Assembly: GCA_944322685.1 (NCBI GenBank)
Contig: CALUPP010000077.1
Location: forward strand, 1 to 42,639
DNA length: 42,639 bases
Origin: Candidatus Gastranaerophilales bacterium
GTDB lineage: Bacteria > Cyanobacteriota > Vampirovibrionia > Gastranaerophilales > Gastranaerophilaceae
Direction of reading: 5' to 3'
Positions 7,535 through 15,217 of this stretch are shown piece after piece. The notes beneath the pieces are model-generated. The model searched no databases. It was not told the origin of the DNA and saw only the letters and a program-made list of their open reading frames with translations. Position 1 is the stretch's first letter, and each line of letters opens with the position of its first letter. The translations under genes were made by a program, and so were the position numbers.

Positions 7535-8215
7535 TTAACCGAATGTTTTGAATGTTTCCTCGATGTTTTTGTCGATAACCTTTTTGACGGAATCCATTTC
7601 GGTTTCGATTGCTTTTTGTTCGTTGGTAAGCTGTTGAATCTGCATATCGTAGCGTTTTTCGATGTTTTCCAGCCTTTCAACCGTCAAACTGTAATCATTT
7701 TCAGCAACAGCGTAGTCTTTTGAGTCGACGCCTTGATAAATATTTGCACATCCCTCAAGCGTGACGTTCTGCCAGCCGGTTTCGTTTTGCTTGCTGGGCT
7801 GCTGAAGACGCCAGTTGCCGTTCAGGAGGTTCTTTTCAAAATAATCTGCCTGAGTGCAGTTCTTTTCTATTACATAATCGCCGACTTCTTTGCCCTCGGG
7901 AAGCGGATCCGGAAGCTCTGAAACAACAATTCGGCCGTATTTGTCCAAAACGCGCATATTCAGCCCGCCATCCTGTGCGGAAGCAGTACAAATCTGATAA
8001 GACAAACGCGGCAGGTCATCACTGATAGAGCCTGTTCCGTCAGCAGAATAATAAAGGTGCTGAATGTTCATCCCGTTGCTCCAAAGGTAAGCTTCGGTGT
8101 CCTGCTGCTCGGCGAGTTGCAATTTTGCCTGCGTGAGCTGCTGAACCTGAAATTCTATGTTATTTTTTCTGGCTGTCAGTGTTAAAAATCTGCCTTGTGA
8201 TGCGCTAAGTCCCAT
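7535..8215 (-). CDS. Uncharacterised MGLSASQ-type coiled-coil protein
   Basis: 226 aa; AAGGAG precedes the ATG by about 10 nt. It begins MGLSASQGRFLTLTARKNNI and continues as an amphipathic helix rich in Gln (EFQVQQLTQAKLQLAEQQ). This looks like the N-terminal helix of flagellar axial or secreted filament proteins. The middle is mixed alpha/beta with three cysteines. The C-terminal 60 residues are a charged coiled coil (LENIEKRYDMQIQQLTNEQK). I recall similar N-termini on multiple hypothetical proteins in gut Melainabacteria, but I cannot check this. No signal peptide or membrane helix. It may be an export substrate or structural protein; no function can be assigned. Confidence 0.75.
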   Translation of the reverse strand: MGLSASQGRFLTLTARKNNIEFQVQQLTQAKLQLAEQQDTEAYLWSNGMNIQHLYYSADGTGSISDDLPRLSYQICTASAQDGGLNMRVLDKYGRIVVSELPDPLPEGKEVGDYVIEKNCTQADYFEKNLLNGNWRLQQPSKQNETGWQNVTLEGCANIYQGVDSKDYAVAENDYSLTVERLENIEKRYDMQIQQLTNEQKAIETEMDSVKKVIDKNIEETFKTFG

Positions 8216-8684
8216 TTTTTTCTAAATACTCCTTTTGTATTATCTATATCGGCATTTTTAGCGCCAAACTTTAGCTTTTGAGACGAAACCTTTACAAATG
8301 TTTACATAATGAAAATTTCTGCAAAATCAAGATAATAATTCCCAAAAATCATCCCCGAATTCTCCGGATTTTTGCGATAATCGGCCTTTGTAAGCTATTT
8401 GTTGATATTTTCGGCTGAAAATTGTTTAAAAGTGATAATTGTCGCAAATATCCGGTAAATTTTTCGGCTTTTTGTCCAGGTTTTTAAAAAAGGTGCGATT
8501 AGTATGCATTTTGGATGTAAAACCGGCTATTTTATCAAGTAAAAATTGGCGGCATTTAAAACATTAAGAAATGTTACAAAAATTCTGATTCATCTAAAGA
8601 AAAAAGGCAATTTTTTTGAACAAAAATTGTTTATATAAATACAGGGATTAAAAAAGGGAATCAAAATTAAAGGGAGAATTTATT
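8216..8684. other. Long AT-rich intergenic region between divergent genes
   Basis: About 470 nt without a gene between the MGLSASQ-type protein (minus) and the 79-aa protein (plus). It contains a short inverted repeat AACATT-AAGA-AATGTT at 8560-8575 and A/T-rich stretches near 8616-8640 that could hold the plus-strand promoter. No -35/-10 pair has a convincing spacing. No tRNA or riboswitch-like structure was recognised. Confidence 0.5.
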
Positions 8685-8924
8685 ATGGCAGTAGGACCTA
8701 GAGATTACATCGATCAGTTGTTAGTTAAAAAATATGCAGATGAAAAAGTTGACAATGCGGATATCGCTCATCTTGTTGAACCTGAAAAAATGCTCAACGC
8801 AATGGCTGATTTTTCGGATATGCACAAAAATATGATGATTTTGCAGAACAAACTCCAGAATTTCTGCGCAGCTCTTAATTCGAAATCTGTTTATTACAGA
8901 GGTTCAAGATTCGCTACCGCATAA
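8685..8924 (+). CDS. Small hypothetical protein (79 aa)
   Basis: Starts at an ATG preceded by AAGGGAG at good spacing. The product (MAVGPRDYIDQLLVKKYADE...) is mostly helical and charged, with a Met-rich middle (LNAMADFSDMHKNMMILQNK). It ends YYRGSRFATA. No signal peptide, membrane span or cysteine cluster (one Cys). The reading frame is complete and its codon use matches its neighbours, so it is probably a real gene. I do not recognise the family. It lies 43 nt upstream of maf with no terminator between, so they may be co-transcribed. Confidence 0.75.
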   Translation: MAVGPRDYIDQLLVKKYADEKVDNADIAHLVEPEKMLNAMADFSDMHKNMMILQNKLQNFCAALNSKSVYYRGSRFATA

Positions 8925-8967
8925 TCTGAATAAATTTTTTAAAGCCTGTTTGTTATAAAATAGCTTT

Positions 8968-9555
8968 ATGAAAAAAATCATTCTCGCATCACAATCGCCA
9001 AGACGGCGTGAACTGCTGAAAAAAGTCTGTCCCGACTTTGATTCTCTTTGCCCTTGTTACGACGAAAAAATCGATACGGACTCATTCAGCGAAGAAATTA
9101 TTGAAACTATCGCTTTTAACAAAGCTCTCTCCCTAAAAAAGACCGTACCCGGCGATTCCCTTGTCCTGAGTGCGGATACGGTCGTTGTTCTGGAGGGGAA
9201 AATCCTTGGAAAACCGAAAGATGAAGACGATGCCGTTAAAATGCTCGAAAAATTGAGCGGAAAAACCCACAAAGTCGTAACTTCGGTCAGCCTTTTTGAT
9301 GTAAAAACCGGAAAACACATGACGCGCTCTACCACGAGCTTTGTGACGTTTAACGATTTAAGCGCTGAGCAAATAAAAAACTATGTAAAAACCAAAAAAC
9401 CGCTTGACAAGGCCGGTTCTTACGGCATTCAGGAGCTTGATGAGAGCTTTGTGAAACAAGTTGAGGGTTCGTTTAGCAATATTGTCGGGCTTCCTTTGGA
9501 AACTGTGTCAGAAATGCTAAAATCGTTCTTGCCCGCTGAAAACCGGCTCAAGTAA
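8968..9555 (+). CDS. maf: Maf-like nucleoside triphosphate pyrophosphatase
   Basis: Predicted 195-aa cytosolic house-cleaning NTPase that hydrolyses non-canonical or methylated nucleotides to the monophosphate and pyrophosphate. The N-terminal LASQSPRRRELL is the family's substrate-binding signature. The catalytic SADTVVVLEGKILGKPKD block follows, with the conserved Asp in ADTVV, then LSGKTHKVVTSV and the GSYGIQ motif near the C-terminus. No Shine-Dalgarno is visible; TATAAA lies at 8954-8959, only 9 nt from the ATG, so a leaderless message is possible. Its last 39 nt overlap the convergent solute-binding protein gene. Confidence 0.93.
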   Translation: MKKIILASQSPRRRELLKKVCPDFDSLCPCYDEKIDTDSFSEEIIETIAFNKALSLKKTVPGDSLVLSADTVVVLEGKILGKPKDEDDAVKMLEKLSGKTHKVVTSVSLFDVKTGKHMTRSTTSFVTFNDLSAEQIKNYVKTKKPLDKAGSYGIQELDESFVKQVEGSFSNIVGLPLETVSEMLKSFLPAENRLK

Positions 9556-10689
9556 AAGGTTCAATTTGTCCGTAATTTTCTGGTAATTTTCGTTTACCGG
9601 CGTCGGTTTTCCGGTTTCTGCGGCTTTCAGGTAGGCTTTTGCGTTTTTTGGCCTTTTTTGCGGGTCTAAAAATGCGCCGGAATAGGCAATATCCCGCCTG
9701 GCCGGTACAATAAGGCCGCATTCGGTCAATTTTGCGACAGATTCCGCTGAATTAAGGTATTTTATCAACTTTACCGCCTCGGATTTGTGGTTTGACGCGG
9801 CCGAAACCGCATATCCCGATGAATCTACATTGCTGATTGAGCCTTTTGCGCCGGAGGGGACGGTTACAATGTCCCAGTCAAAATCCGCATCTGACCTGAA
9901 CTTCGGAACAAGCCATCTGCCGCTGATTATCATCCCCAGGCGCTTTTGCAAAAACATTTGGGCCATTGTCAGGCTCGCGCTGTCGGATTTTTTGGGGGCA
10001 ACTGCGAATTTATTGGGTAAATCAGCGTAAAATTGAATGGCTTTTTTCGCTGCAACGTCCAATTCAGGCTCGTTTTGCCCCAAAATATTTCCCCCGTCAG
10101 AAAATACAAACGGCAGCCAAAAAACGGCTTCGCGCTCGAAACCTACGCCCCAAACCCCATTTCCGCTGAGCTTTTGGGCTGTTTTTAAAAATTCCGCCCT
10201 TGTCCACCCGTCTTTTGGATAGGGAATACCGTGTTTTTTGAAAATATCCTTGTTGTAATAAACAACCATCTGTGAAACATCCCGCGGAACAACATAAAGC
10301 CGCCCTTTGTATGATGAAGCCTCGCGAGCTTTGTCAAAAAACACGTTTTGAACAATTTCTTGCGAAAAATAGGGGGTCAAATCCTCCAGCAGCCCGGCTT
10401 TTATGTATTTTTGCGAATAAAAATTGTTCATAAAAACAACGTCAGGAGCCAGTTTTGACGCAAAAAGCAGGTGAATTTTCTGGAAGTAATTTTGCGGTAT
10501 GTGCAAAAATTCGACATGAATATCCGGGTTTTCTTTTTCAAATTCGTCAATTAGCGGCCTTAAAACTGAAATTTCGCTCTGAGAACCCCATGCGCTGAAT
10601 TTTATCACCGTACGATTGTCGGATTTTCTTGCGCAGCCGCAGAAAATCAGCATTATAAAACAAAAAACTAAAACTTTTTTATAATTCAA
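9517..10689 (-). CDS. Extracellular solute-binding lipoprotein (sugar ABC transporter, family 1)
   Basis: 390-aa lipoprotein with signal peptide and lipobox (IFCGCARK, Cys at about 19). The mature part has the family 1 periplasmic binding protein pattern: TVIKFSAWGSQSEI, then LIDEFEKENPDIHVEFLHIP, LAPDVVFMNNFYSQKYIKAG and LMIISGRW-like segments (GMIISGRWLVPKFR). Such proteins capture sugars or glycerol-phosphates for an ABC importer. The start is a TTG overlapping the upstream gene's stop by 11 nt. No permease or ATPase gene is adjacent, so its partner must lie elsewhere, or it acts as an orphan. The 3' end overlaps maf convergently by 39 nt. Confidence 0.9.
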   Translation of the reverse strand: MNYKKVLVFCFIMLIFCGCARKSDNRTVIKFSAWGSQSEISVLRPLIDEFEKENPDIHVEFLHIPQNYFQKIHLLFASKLAPDVVFMNNFYSQKYIKAGLLEDLTPYFSQEIVQNVFFDKAREASSYKGRLYVVPRDVSQMVVYYNKDIFKKHGIPYPKDGWTRAEFLKTAQKLSGNGVWGVGFEREAVFWLPFVFSDGGNILGQNEPELDVAAKKAIQFYADLPNKFAVAPKKSDSASLTMAQMFLQKRLGMIISGRWLVPKFRSDADFDWDIVTVPSGAKGSISNVDSSGYAVSAASNHKSEAVKLIKYLNSAESVAKLTECGLIVPARRDIAYSGAFLDPQKRPKNAKAYLKAAETGKPTPVNENYQKITDKLNLLLEPVFSGQERF

Positions 10690-11503
10690 GCAGCAATTCC
10701 ATCTTTTTGTCGCTTACTTCCACCAGTGCCTTGTAATCTCCGAGCCGCACGATGTAGCGGTCTTTGTTGTCGACGGTTTCGGACAATCTTGAGCGGATTT
10801 CCGAGGTTTTTAGCGAATCAAACTTGTTCAGCATAAAAATTTCGTCGTTTATGTAGCCGATGAGCGAATATTTTTTCTTAAACTCAACAAGGCATAAACC
10901 CTTGTTATTTGCGAGTTTTGCGTTTGTGATGAGCAGCGGATTTTTCATTTTGTTCATCACGGTTTTTGTAACTTTGTCCTGAATTTTTGCTTTCGGGGCT
11001 GGAGCAGGCTGTTTAATTGTCTGCGTTATGGGCACTGTTGTTGCTTTTACGCGTTCGAGCCGCTCTGCGAGAACTTTGTCGTCAACTTTTGTCTTTACGA
11101 CGTTGAGTTTCTGTTTAACCGTTCCTGCCGTGCTTTTTAGCGTGTTGTTCAGCTTTTTAAATTTATCCAGCGCAAAAATTTCATTTTTTACGTCAAAATT
11201 CGCGTTGTCATCAGCCTGTTCAGCCTTTTGGAACACCCTGACAATACGATAAATGCCCAAAATCGGCAGCCCGATGAACAAAATTGCCAGAGCAGCTTTT
11301 CTCAGCGGGTGAGAATCTTGTTTTGGCGCTTTTTCTACCAGAACATTGTTAATTTCGTCGTATTCGTAGTTTTCAATTGAGCTGTTGTACTGAGGATCAA
11401 GAATTTTGTATTTGTAATCCGACGCATTTGCAGCCGAAAATGCACCAAACACGGCAACAGCGAAAAAAACCAGAACAAATATTTTTACTTTTTCATAATT
11501 CAT
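10679..11503 (-). CDS. Membrane protein with signal sequence, possibly FliO-like
   Basis: 274 aa: N-terminal hydrophobic signal (about 7-27), short periplasmic segment, a second membrane span (about 68-87, KAALAILFIGLPILGIYRIV), then a long Lys-rich cytoplasmic linker. The C-terminal domain begins NNKGLCLVEFKKKYSLIGYI and ends in MELLLEL. The pattern of one span followed by a small domain with LxLVE...K...LIG...I..L resembles FliO of the flagellar export apparatus. Similarity is weak and no other export gene is adjacent, so treat FliO as a hypothesis. The gene is translationally coupled to the downstream solute-binding lipoprotein. Confidence 0.7.
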   Translation of the reverse strand: MNYEKVKIFVLVFFAVAVFGAFSAANASDYKYKILDPQYNSSIENYEYDEINNVLVEKAPKQDSHPLRKAALAILFIGLPILGIYRIVRVFQKAEQADDNANFDVKNEIFALDKFKKLNNTLKSTAGTVKQKLNVVKTKVDDKVLAERLERVKATTVPITQTIKQPAPAPKAKIQDKVTKTVMNKMKNPLLITNAKLANNKGLCLVEFKKKYSLIGYINDEIFMLNKFDSLKTSEIRSRLSETVDNKDRYIVRLGDYKALVEVSDKKMELLLEL

Positions 11504-11626
11504 CGGACGGCAATTCCATTAGATACCATTATTGTAGCAGAAAAATTTCTTTTTCCAATATCTTTTTTATATATTCCGGTAACATTTAACAATTCTAAAT
11601 AAAATATCGCTTTTTCTAATAAAAAA

Positions 11627-12364
11627 CTAATATTTTTTATGAATCAGCCCGTTATGGGTTTTTTCTTCGATTTCGTCGTTCAGCGGTGCAAGCTCAATTT
11701 TTTCTTTGTATCGTTTTTCAAGCGCAAGCGATATCAAATAGTCGGCAAAGTGCACATTTTTAGGCAAAAACGAGCCATGAAGATACGTTCCGAAAACATT
11801 GCAAAATCTGGCGCCTTCTGTTTTGTCTTTTCCGTTGTTTCCGTTGCCGACGACGATTTTTGCGATGGGAACGGTTTCGTTTTCAAGATATGTAAGCCCG
11901 CTGTGATTTTCAAACCCCACAAGAGTTTCAGGCGTAACAAAATCGCATTTTGCAGTTACATTTCCGATAAATCTTGTGTTTCCGGCGACCGTATATGCGT
12001 CGAGCAGGCTGATTCCGTTGAGTTTTGGGGCGTTATGCGGCTGATAATAGTGCCCTAGCAGCTGATACCCCCCGCAAATCGCTAAAAAAACCGCTTTTTC
12101 GTCCCGCGCCTCAAGCAGCGAGGTTTTGTGTTTCTGCAATTCCTCGGCCACGGCAATCTGCTGCTTGTCCTGCCCCCCGCCGATGAAATAAAAATCGTAT
12201 TTTTTTATGTCAATAGGGTCATTCAGCCCTATCGAATCAATACTGACGCTGATTCCGCGCCATTCGCAGCGGTTTTTTATCGTCAGAATGTTCCCCCTGT
12301 CGCCGTATATGTTCAACAGCTCGGGATATAAGTGGGCGATATTGATTTTTAAGCCTGAATTCAT
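11627..12364 (-). CDS. gatD: GatD-like glutamine amidotransferase (lipid II amidation)
   Basis: 245-aa CobB/CobQ-type class I glutamine amidotransferase. N-terminal IAHLYPELLNIYGDRGNILT is the GatD signature. The nucleophile Cys97 sits in LAICGGYQLLG, and the His is in GTYLHGSFLPKN. GGGQDKQ at 62-68 is also typical. GatD releases ammonia from glutamine for MurT, and together they amidate the D-Glu of lipid II. MurT is normally the adjacent gene but is not in this window: the upstream gene is an XRE regulator. It is followed by a 120-nt gap before the next minus-strand gene. High confidence in family, moderate in pathway because the partner is missing. Confidence 0.88.
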   Translation of the reverse strand: MNSGLKINIAHLYPELLNIYGDRGNILTIKNRCEWRGISVSIDSIGLNDPIDIKKYDFYFIGGGQDKQQIAVAEELQKHKTSLLEARDEKAVFLAICGGYQLLGHYYQPHNAPKLNGISLLDAYTVAGNTRFIGNVTAKCDFVTPETLVGFENHSGLTYLENETVPIAKIVVGNGNNGKDKTEGARFCNVFGTYLHGSFLPKNVHFADYLISLALEKRYKEKIELAPLNDEIEEKTHNGLIHKKY

Positions 12365-12486
12365 CCGTTATTTCCCATAATTACCGTTGTGAACCCGTTT
12401 CAGAGCTTTTTTCGGGCAAAAATGACCCCTCTTTAAAGAACTGAAATAATTTACCTAAATATTATGTCAGAAATCCGTTTTCTTGG

Positions 12487-13119
12487 CTATTTTTTTCTTG
12501 AAAGTTTCATTCCCTCAATCAAATAAGAAAGCTGCTCGAGCGATTGCGGGTTTTCAAGCGCAAGAAGCGCTGTTTTGATAAAATTTGAATATTCTCTGTC
12601 GTGCGCGTATTTTCTGCATTTTTCCATCATAAAATTCATGTTTTCGCCGTACTCGTTGTCCGAAAAATCCTTTACCGTTTCAAATGAGCCGTCCGGCTTG
12701 TAAACAACCGTGCGCAAAAGCTTGTTATTTTCATAGTGGTTTATGGTTATGGGCGTTCCGAACTTTTTTGCCACAGAACAGTAGTCAATATCTTCCACCG
12801 TGAACTTTTCAATGGTTTTGTCCGACACATTTTGAAGAAAAATTACGTTTCCCGAGTGAATAGCCTTGTAACATCCGTCTGTTCCGGTCATATACATTTC
12901 CGTGTCGTAATAAAAATCAAACAAAACCCTCGGCGGCGTGTCCAGAGCCTGGCACAATTTTTCAATAGTTTTGCAAGACGGAAAATGGCTTCCTGTTTCT
13001 ATCTTGGAAAGCTGCCTAGGGTGCAGTTCTATCATTTCTGAGAGCTGTTCCTGCGTGATATTTTTATTTTTTCTGATTAATTTTAAGTTAAACCCGAATG
13101 CTTGTTTAAATGTAGCCAT
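12487..13119 (-). CDS. XRE-family transcriptional regulator
   Basis: 210 aa from the ATG at 13119 (MATFKQAFGFNLKLIRKNKN). An in-frame start at 13176 would add 19 residues without a ribosome-binding site. Residues about 8-64 are a Cro/CI-type helix-turn-helix: TQEQLSEMIELHPRQLSKIE, then SCKTIEKLCQALDTPPRVLF. The remaining 145 residues are an unrecognised domain with aromatic/charged strands (KTIEKFTVEDIDYCSVAKKF) and a helical tail. There is no known ligand domain and no obvious target beside it apart from gatD downstream, 120 nt away. Confidence 0.87.
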   Translation of the reverse strand: MATFKQAFGFNLKLIRKNKNITQEQLSEMIELHPRQLSKIETGSHFPSCKTIEKLCQALDTPPRVLFDFYYDTEMYMTGTDGCYKAIHSGNVIFLQNVSDKTIEKFTVEDIDYCSVAKKFGTPITINHYENNKLLRTVVYKPDGSFETVKDFSDNEYGENMNFMMEKCRKYAHDREYSNFIKTALLALENPQSLEQLSYLIEGMKLSRKK

Positions 13120-13176
13120 ATAACTCTGCTTATTCCTGTCAACAAAATTATAAATTGCCGTACAAGCGCTTGCCAC

Positions 13177-13316
13177 GTTCCGGAACGCCTTAGAACTTGC
13201 AAATTTTGCAAAAACTACGCGTTTTATATTGAATTTATAGTATTTTAAAGTGAATTATGATAAATAACAAAGATATTCAGGATGTTAAAAACAACAAAAA
13301 CAACATCCTTAAGATG
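13177..13316. other. Short spacer upstream of the XRE gene
   Basis: It holds an inverted repeat AGGATGTT (13279-13286) / AACATCCT (13302-13309) just past the 3' end of the zincin-like gene. No strong T-run follows the stem on the minus strand; it could be a weak terminator. Confidence 0.35.
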
Positions 13317-14036
13317 TTAAAGAGCTTTTTTGTCTTTTACGCGAAAAGCCAGCGGTGACGGCGGATGGAGCATGTCTCCGACCGGAAGATATCCGTATTT
13401 TGAGCGTATTCTGCGTACAAGCTCTTTTTTGTCCGGATCGGGGTCAAAAAACAGCGTGGAATATACGCTTACGCCGTCTTTTATGATTAAGGCGTCGGAT
13501 TCTTTGAAAATATCGCCGTATTTTCTTAAAAATGCCCTGTGCGCAACCGCGTTCATCCCGAGATTGCAGATTTCTTCCTGAATTGAGCTGTCGCCGTCAT
13601 TGTCTTTTGCATGTCCGCATTCATGCAGTATTGCCTCGGCAATTGCCAATATAACCGGAAAATCCTGGTTGTTTTTGTACATATCATTAATCATTACCAG
13701 GTTTTTTCCGTAATCGTACTGGGCATGGATGTGTTTTGACGATGTTTTTTCAAAAGAAATCCTTATATTTGAGTTTTTTATGAACTCAAACGCCTCTTTT
13801 CCCGATTTGAACGGCAAAATCACAGCGATATTGTTTAAATATTTCACATCTTTAGGGTCAAACTCCAGATGCGCGAGCTCATTTATTGCCAAAGAAAGCG
13901 TAGAATCATCCAGCCACAAAAGCTGGGACGAATCGGGCGGTATCACGGCTTTTTGTGAATTTGTGTGTTTCCATTTCATCTCTTTCAACGGAAAACTGCT
14001 ATAAATTGTTGAAAATACGGGTGCAACGGGTGCCAT
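13317..14036 (-). CDS. Zincin-like HExxH protein, function unknown
   Basis: 239 aa from the ATG at 14036, 17 nt after the tetra-GntR stop. The longer frame to 14090 would overlap that gene. No signal peptide. The centre has the pattern of a metallopeptidase: a strand NLVMINDMY, a helix ILAIAEAILHECGHAKD containing HECGH (138-142), and a downstream helix with Glu154/Glu155 (SIQEEICNLGMNAVAHRAFL) that could give the third zinc ligand. No known peptidase family is recognised. The C-terminus includes FDPDPDKKELVRRIRSKYGY. Tight spacing behind a DNA-binding regulator recalls ImmR-ImmA and DdrO-IrrE pairs, but that is inference. Confidence 0.7.
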   Translation of the reverse strand: MAPVAPVFSTIYSSFPLKEMKWKHTNSQKAVIPPDSSQLLWLDDSTLSLAINELAHLEFDPKDVKYLNNIAVILPFKSGKEAFEFIKNSNIRISFEKTSSKHIHAQYDYGKNLVMINDMYKNNQDFPVILAIAEAILHECGHAKDNDGDSSIQEEICNLGMNAVAHRAFLRKYGDIFKESDALIIKDGVSVYSTLFFDPDPDKKELVRRIRSKYGYLPVGDMLHPPSPLAFRVKDKKAL

Positions 14037-14053
14037 TAGTTTTCTTGTTCGTT

Positions 14054-15217
14054 TTAGGTAACAGTATAATCGGGGCTTACGGCCAGCCATCTGAAAGCCT
14101 GTCCGTCTTCAGCCTCGGGAATGTCGCTCACGAAAGTACCGCCGTATCTGCCCCTCGAAAACTGAACAATGCCTTGTTTTGAGAGATTTTGGAGCGCTTT
14201 TCTTATTGTGTTGCTGCTCACGTCGAATTTTTGCGCAAGATTTTCCATTGACGGCAGTTTTTCGCCGATTTCGTAATTGTTTTTGATGAAAGATTTTATT
14301 TCATTCTCGATTTTTTGATAGCTGTAATATTGCGCGTCTTCAGCACGGGCAAAAATCGAGATTTCTTTTTCTGGCTGGAGAATATTTTCGCCGGGCATTC
14401 TTATGATTGTCGTGCCGTATCTTCCGCGGCGTGCGAGCAGAATTCGTTCTTCAATAAGCCCTTTCATCGCGTCATGAACGGTTTTTATGCTCACTTTGAG
14501 AATTTCTGAAAGCTCAAAATGCGCAGGAAGTCTGTCGCCGACCTTGTAGTTTGCGCAAATGTAATCTTTCAGGTCTTTTTCAACTTTTTTGACAAGAGTT
14601 TCGGAAGAAAGCGAATCCTCGGCATTTTTCGGGTTGATTTCAGGGATTTCTTTAATTATCCAGTTCGCATCGTTCGTACGGAACATTTTTGCTTCAATAA
14701 TTCCGTTTGAACAAAGGTTTTCGAGCGCAAGTCTTACCGTATTTGTTGAATGGCCGGTGATTGCGGAAAGCTGGCGGGCCGAGGGGAGCGAATCGTTGAT
14801 TTTCAGGTTGTTTTCGACGATATATTTTTTGATTTCAGTGATGACTTTTTCGCGTTTTGAGGTCGATTTTCTGATAATCGGGTTTTGTGTCGACGCATTG
14901 CGGATGATTGTGCCGATTCTTTGTTTTGATTCAACAAGTCCGCTGTCCTCAACGCATCTTATCGCGTTTTGTACGGTTCCGACGCTTACACCGAGATAAT
15001 ATGCAAGATCAGCCTTTTTGGGAAGGAGCGAATTTTCTTTAAGCAAGCCTTTTTTAAATCCTGAGATTATCCAATCGCTCAGCCATTTTTTGATTATTGA
15101 ATCTTTTGATTCAAACGAATTTTTAAAATTCGGGATTTCTTTGGGCAGTTCATTTATATCAATACGTTTTAAATCAGCTTTTTCAAGTTTTGTATAACTT
15201 TCCTGAAAATTCGACAT
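14054..15217 (-). CDS. Regulator with four tandem GntR-type winged-helix domains
   Basis: 387 aa; GGAGGGA precedes the ATG. Four GntR winged helices follow one another at about 41-106, 123-188, 208-272 and 300-363. Each has a positioning helix, a (L)P segment and a recognition helix: SVGTVQNAIRCVEDSGLV, STNTVRLALENLCSNGII, SIKTVHDAMKGLIEERIL and SSNTIRKALQNLSKQGIV. Each ends in a wing (for example RRGRYGTTII and SRGRYGGTFV). There is no FCD, UTRA or aminotransferase effector domain. Normal GntR proteins have one such domain. A TATAAT on the minus strand at 15237-15242 may be its -10. The zincin-like gene lies 17 nt downstream and is probably co-transcribed. Confidence 0.88.
   Translation of the reverse strand: MSNFQESYTKLEKADLKRIDINELPKEIPNFKNSFESKDSIIKKWLSDWIISGFKKGLLKENSLLPKKADLAYYLGVSVGTVQNAIRCVEDSGLVESKQRIGTIIRNASTQNPIIRKSTSKREKVITEIKKYIVENNLKINDSLPSARQLSAITGHSTNTVRLALENLCSNGIIEAKMFRTNDANWIIKEIPEINPKNAEDSLSSETLVKKVEKDLKDYICANYKVGDRLPAHFELSEILKVSIKTVHDAMKGLIEERILLARRGRYGTTIIRMPGENILQPEKEISIFARAEDAQYYSYQKIENEIKSFIKNNYEIGEKLPSMENLAQKFDVSSNTIRKALQNLSKQGIVQFSRGRYGGTFVSDIPEAEDGQAFRWLAVSPDYTVT

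Noticed and set aside
8616-8645. A promoter TTGAAC...TATAAA for the 79-aa gene
   Set aside because: The spacer is only 12 nt; no better-spaced hexamers could be fixed by eye in the AT-rich run.
13279-13309. A terminator for the zincin-like gene
   Set aside because: The stem AGGATGTT/AACATCCT is real, but the loop is 15 nt and no T-run follows on the minus strand, so I list it only as part of the spacer.
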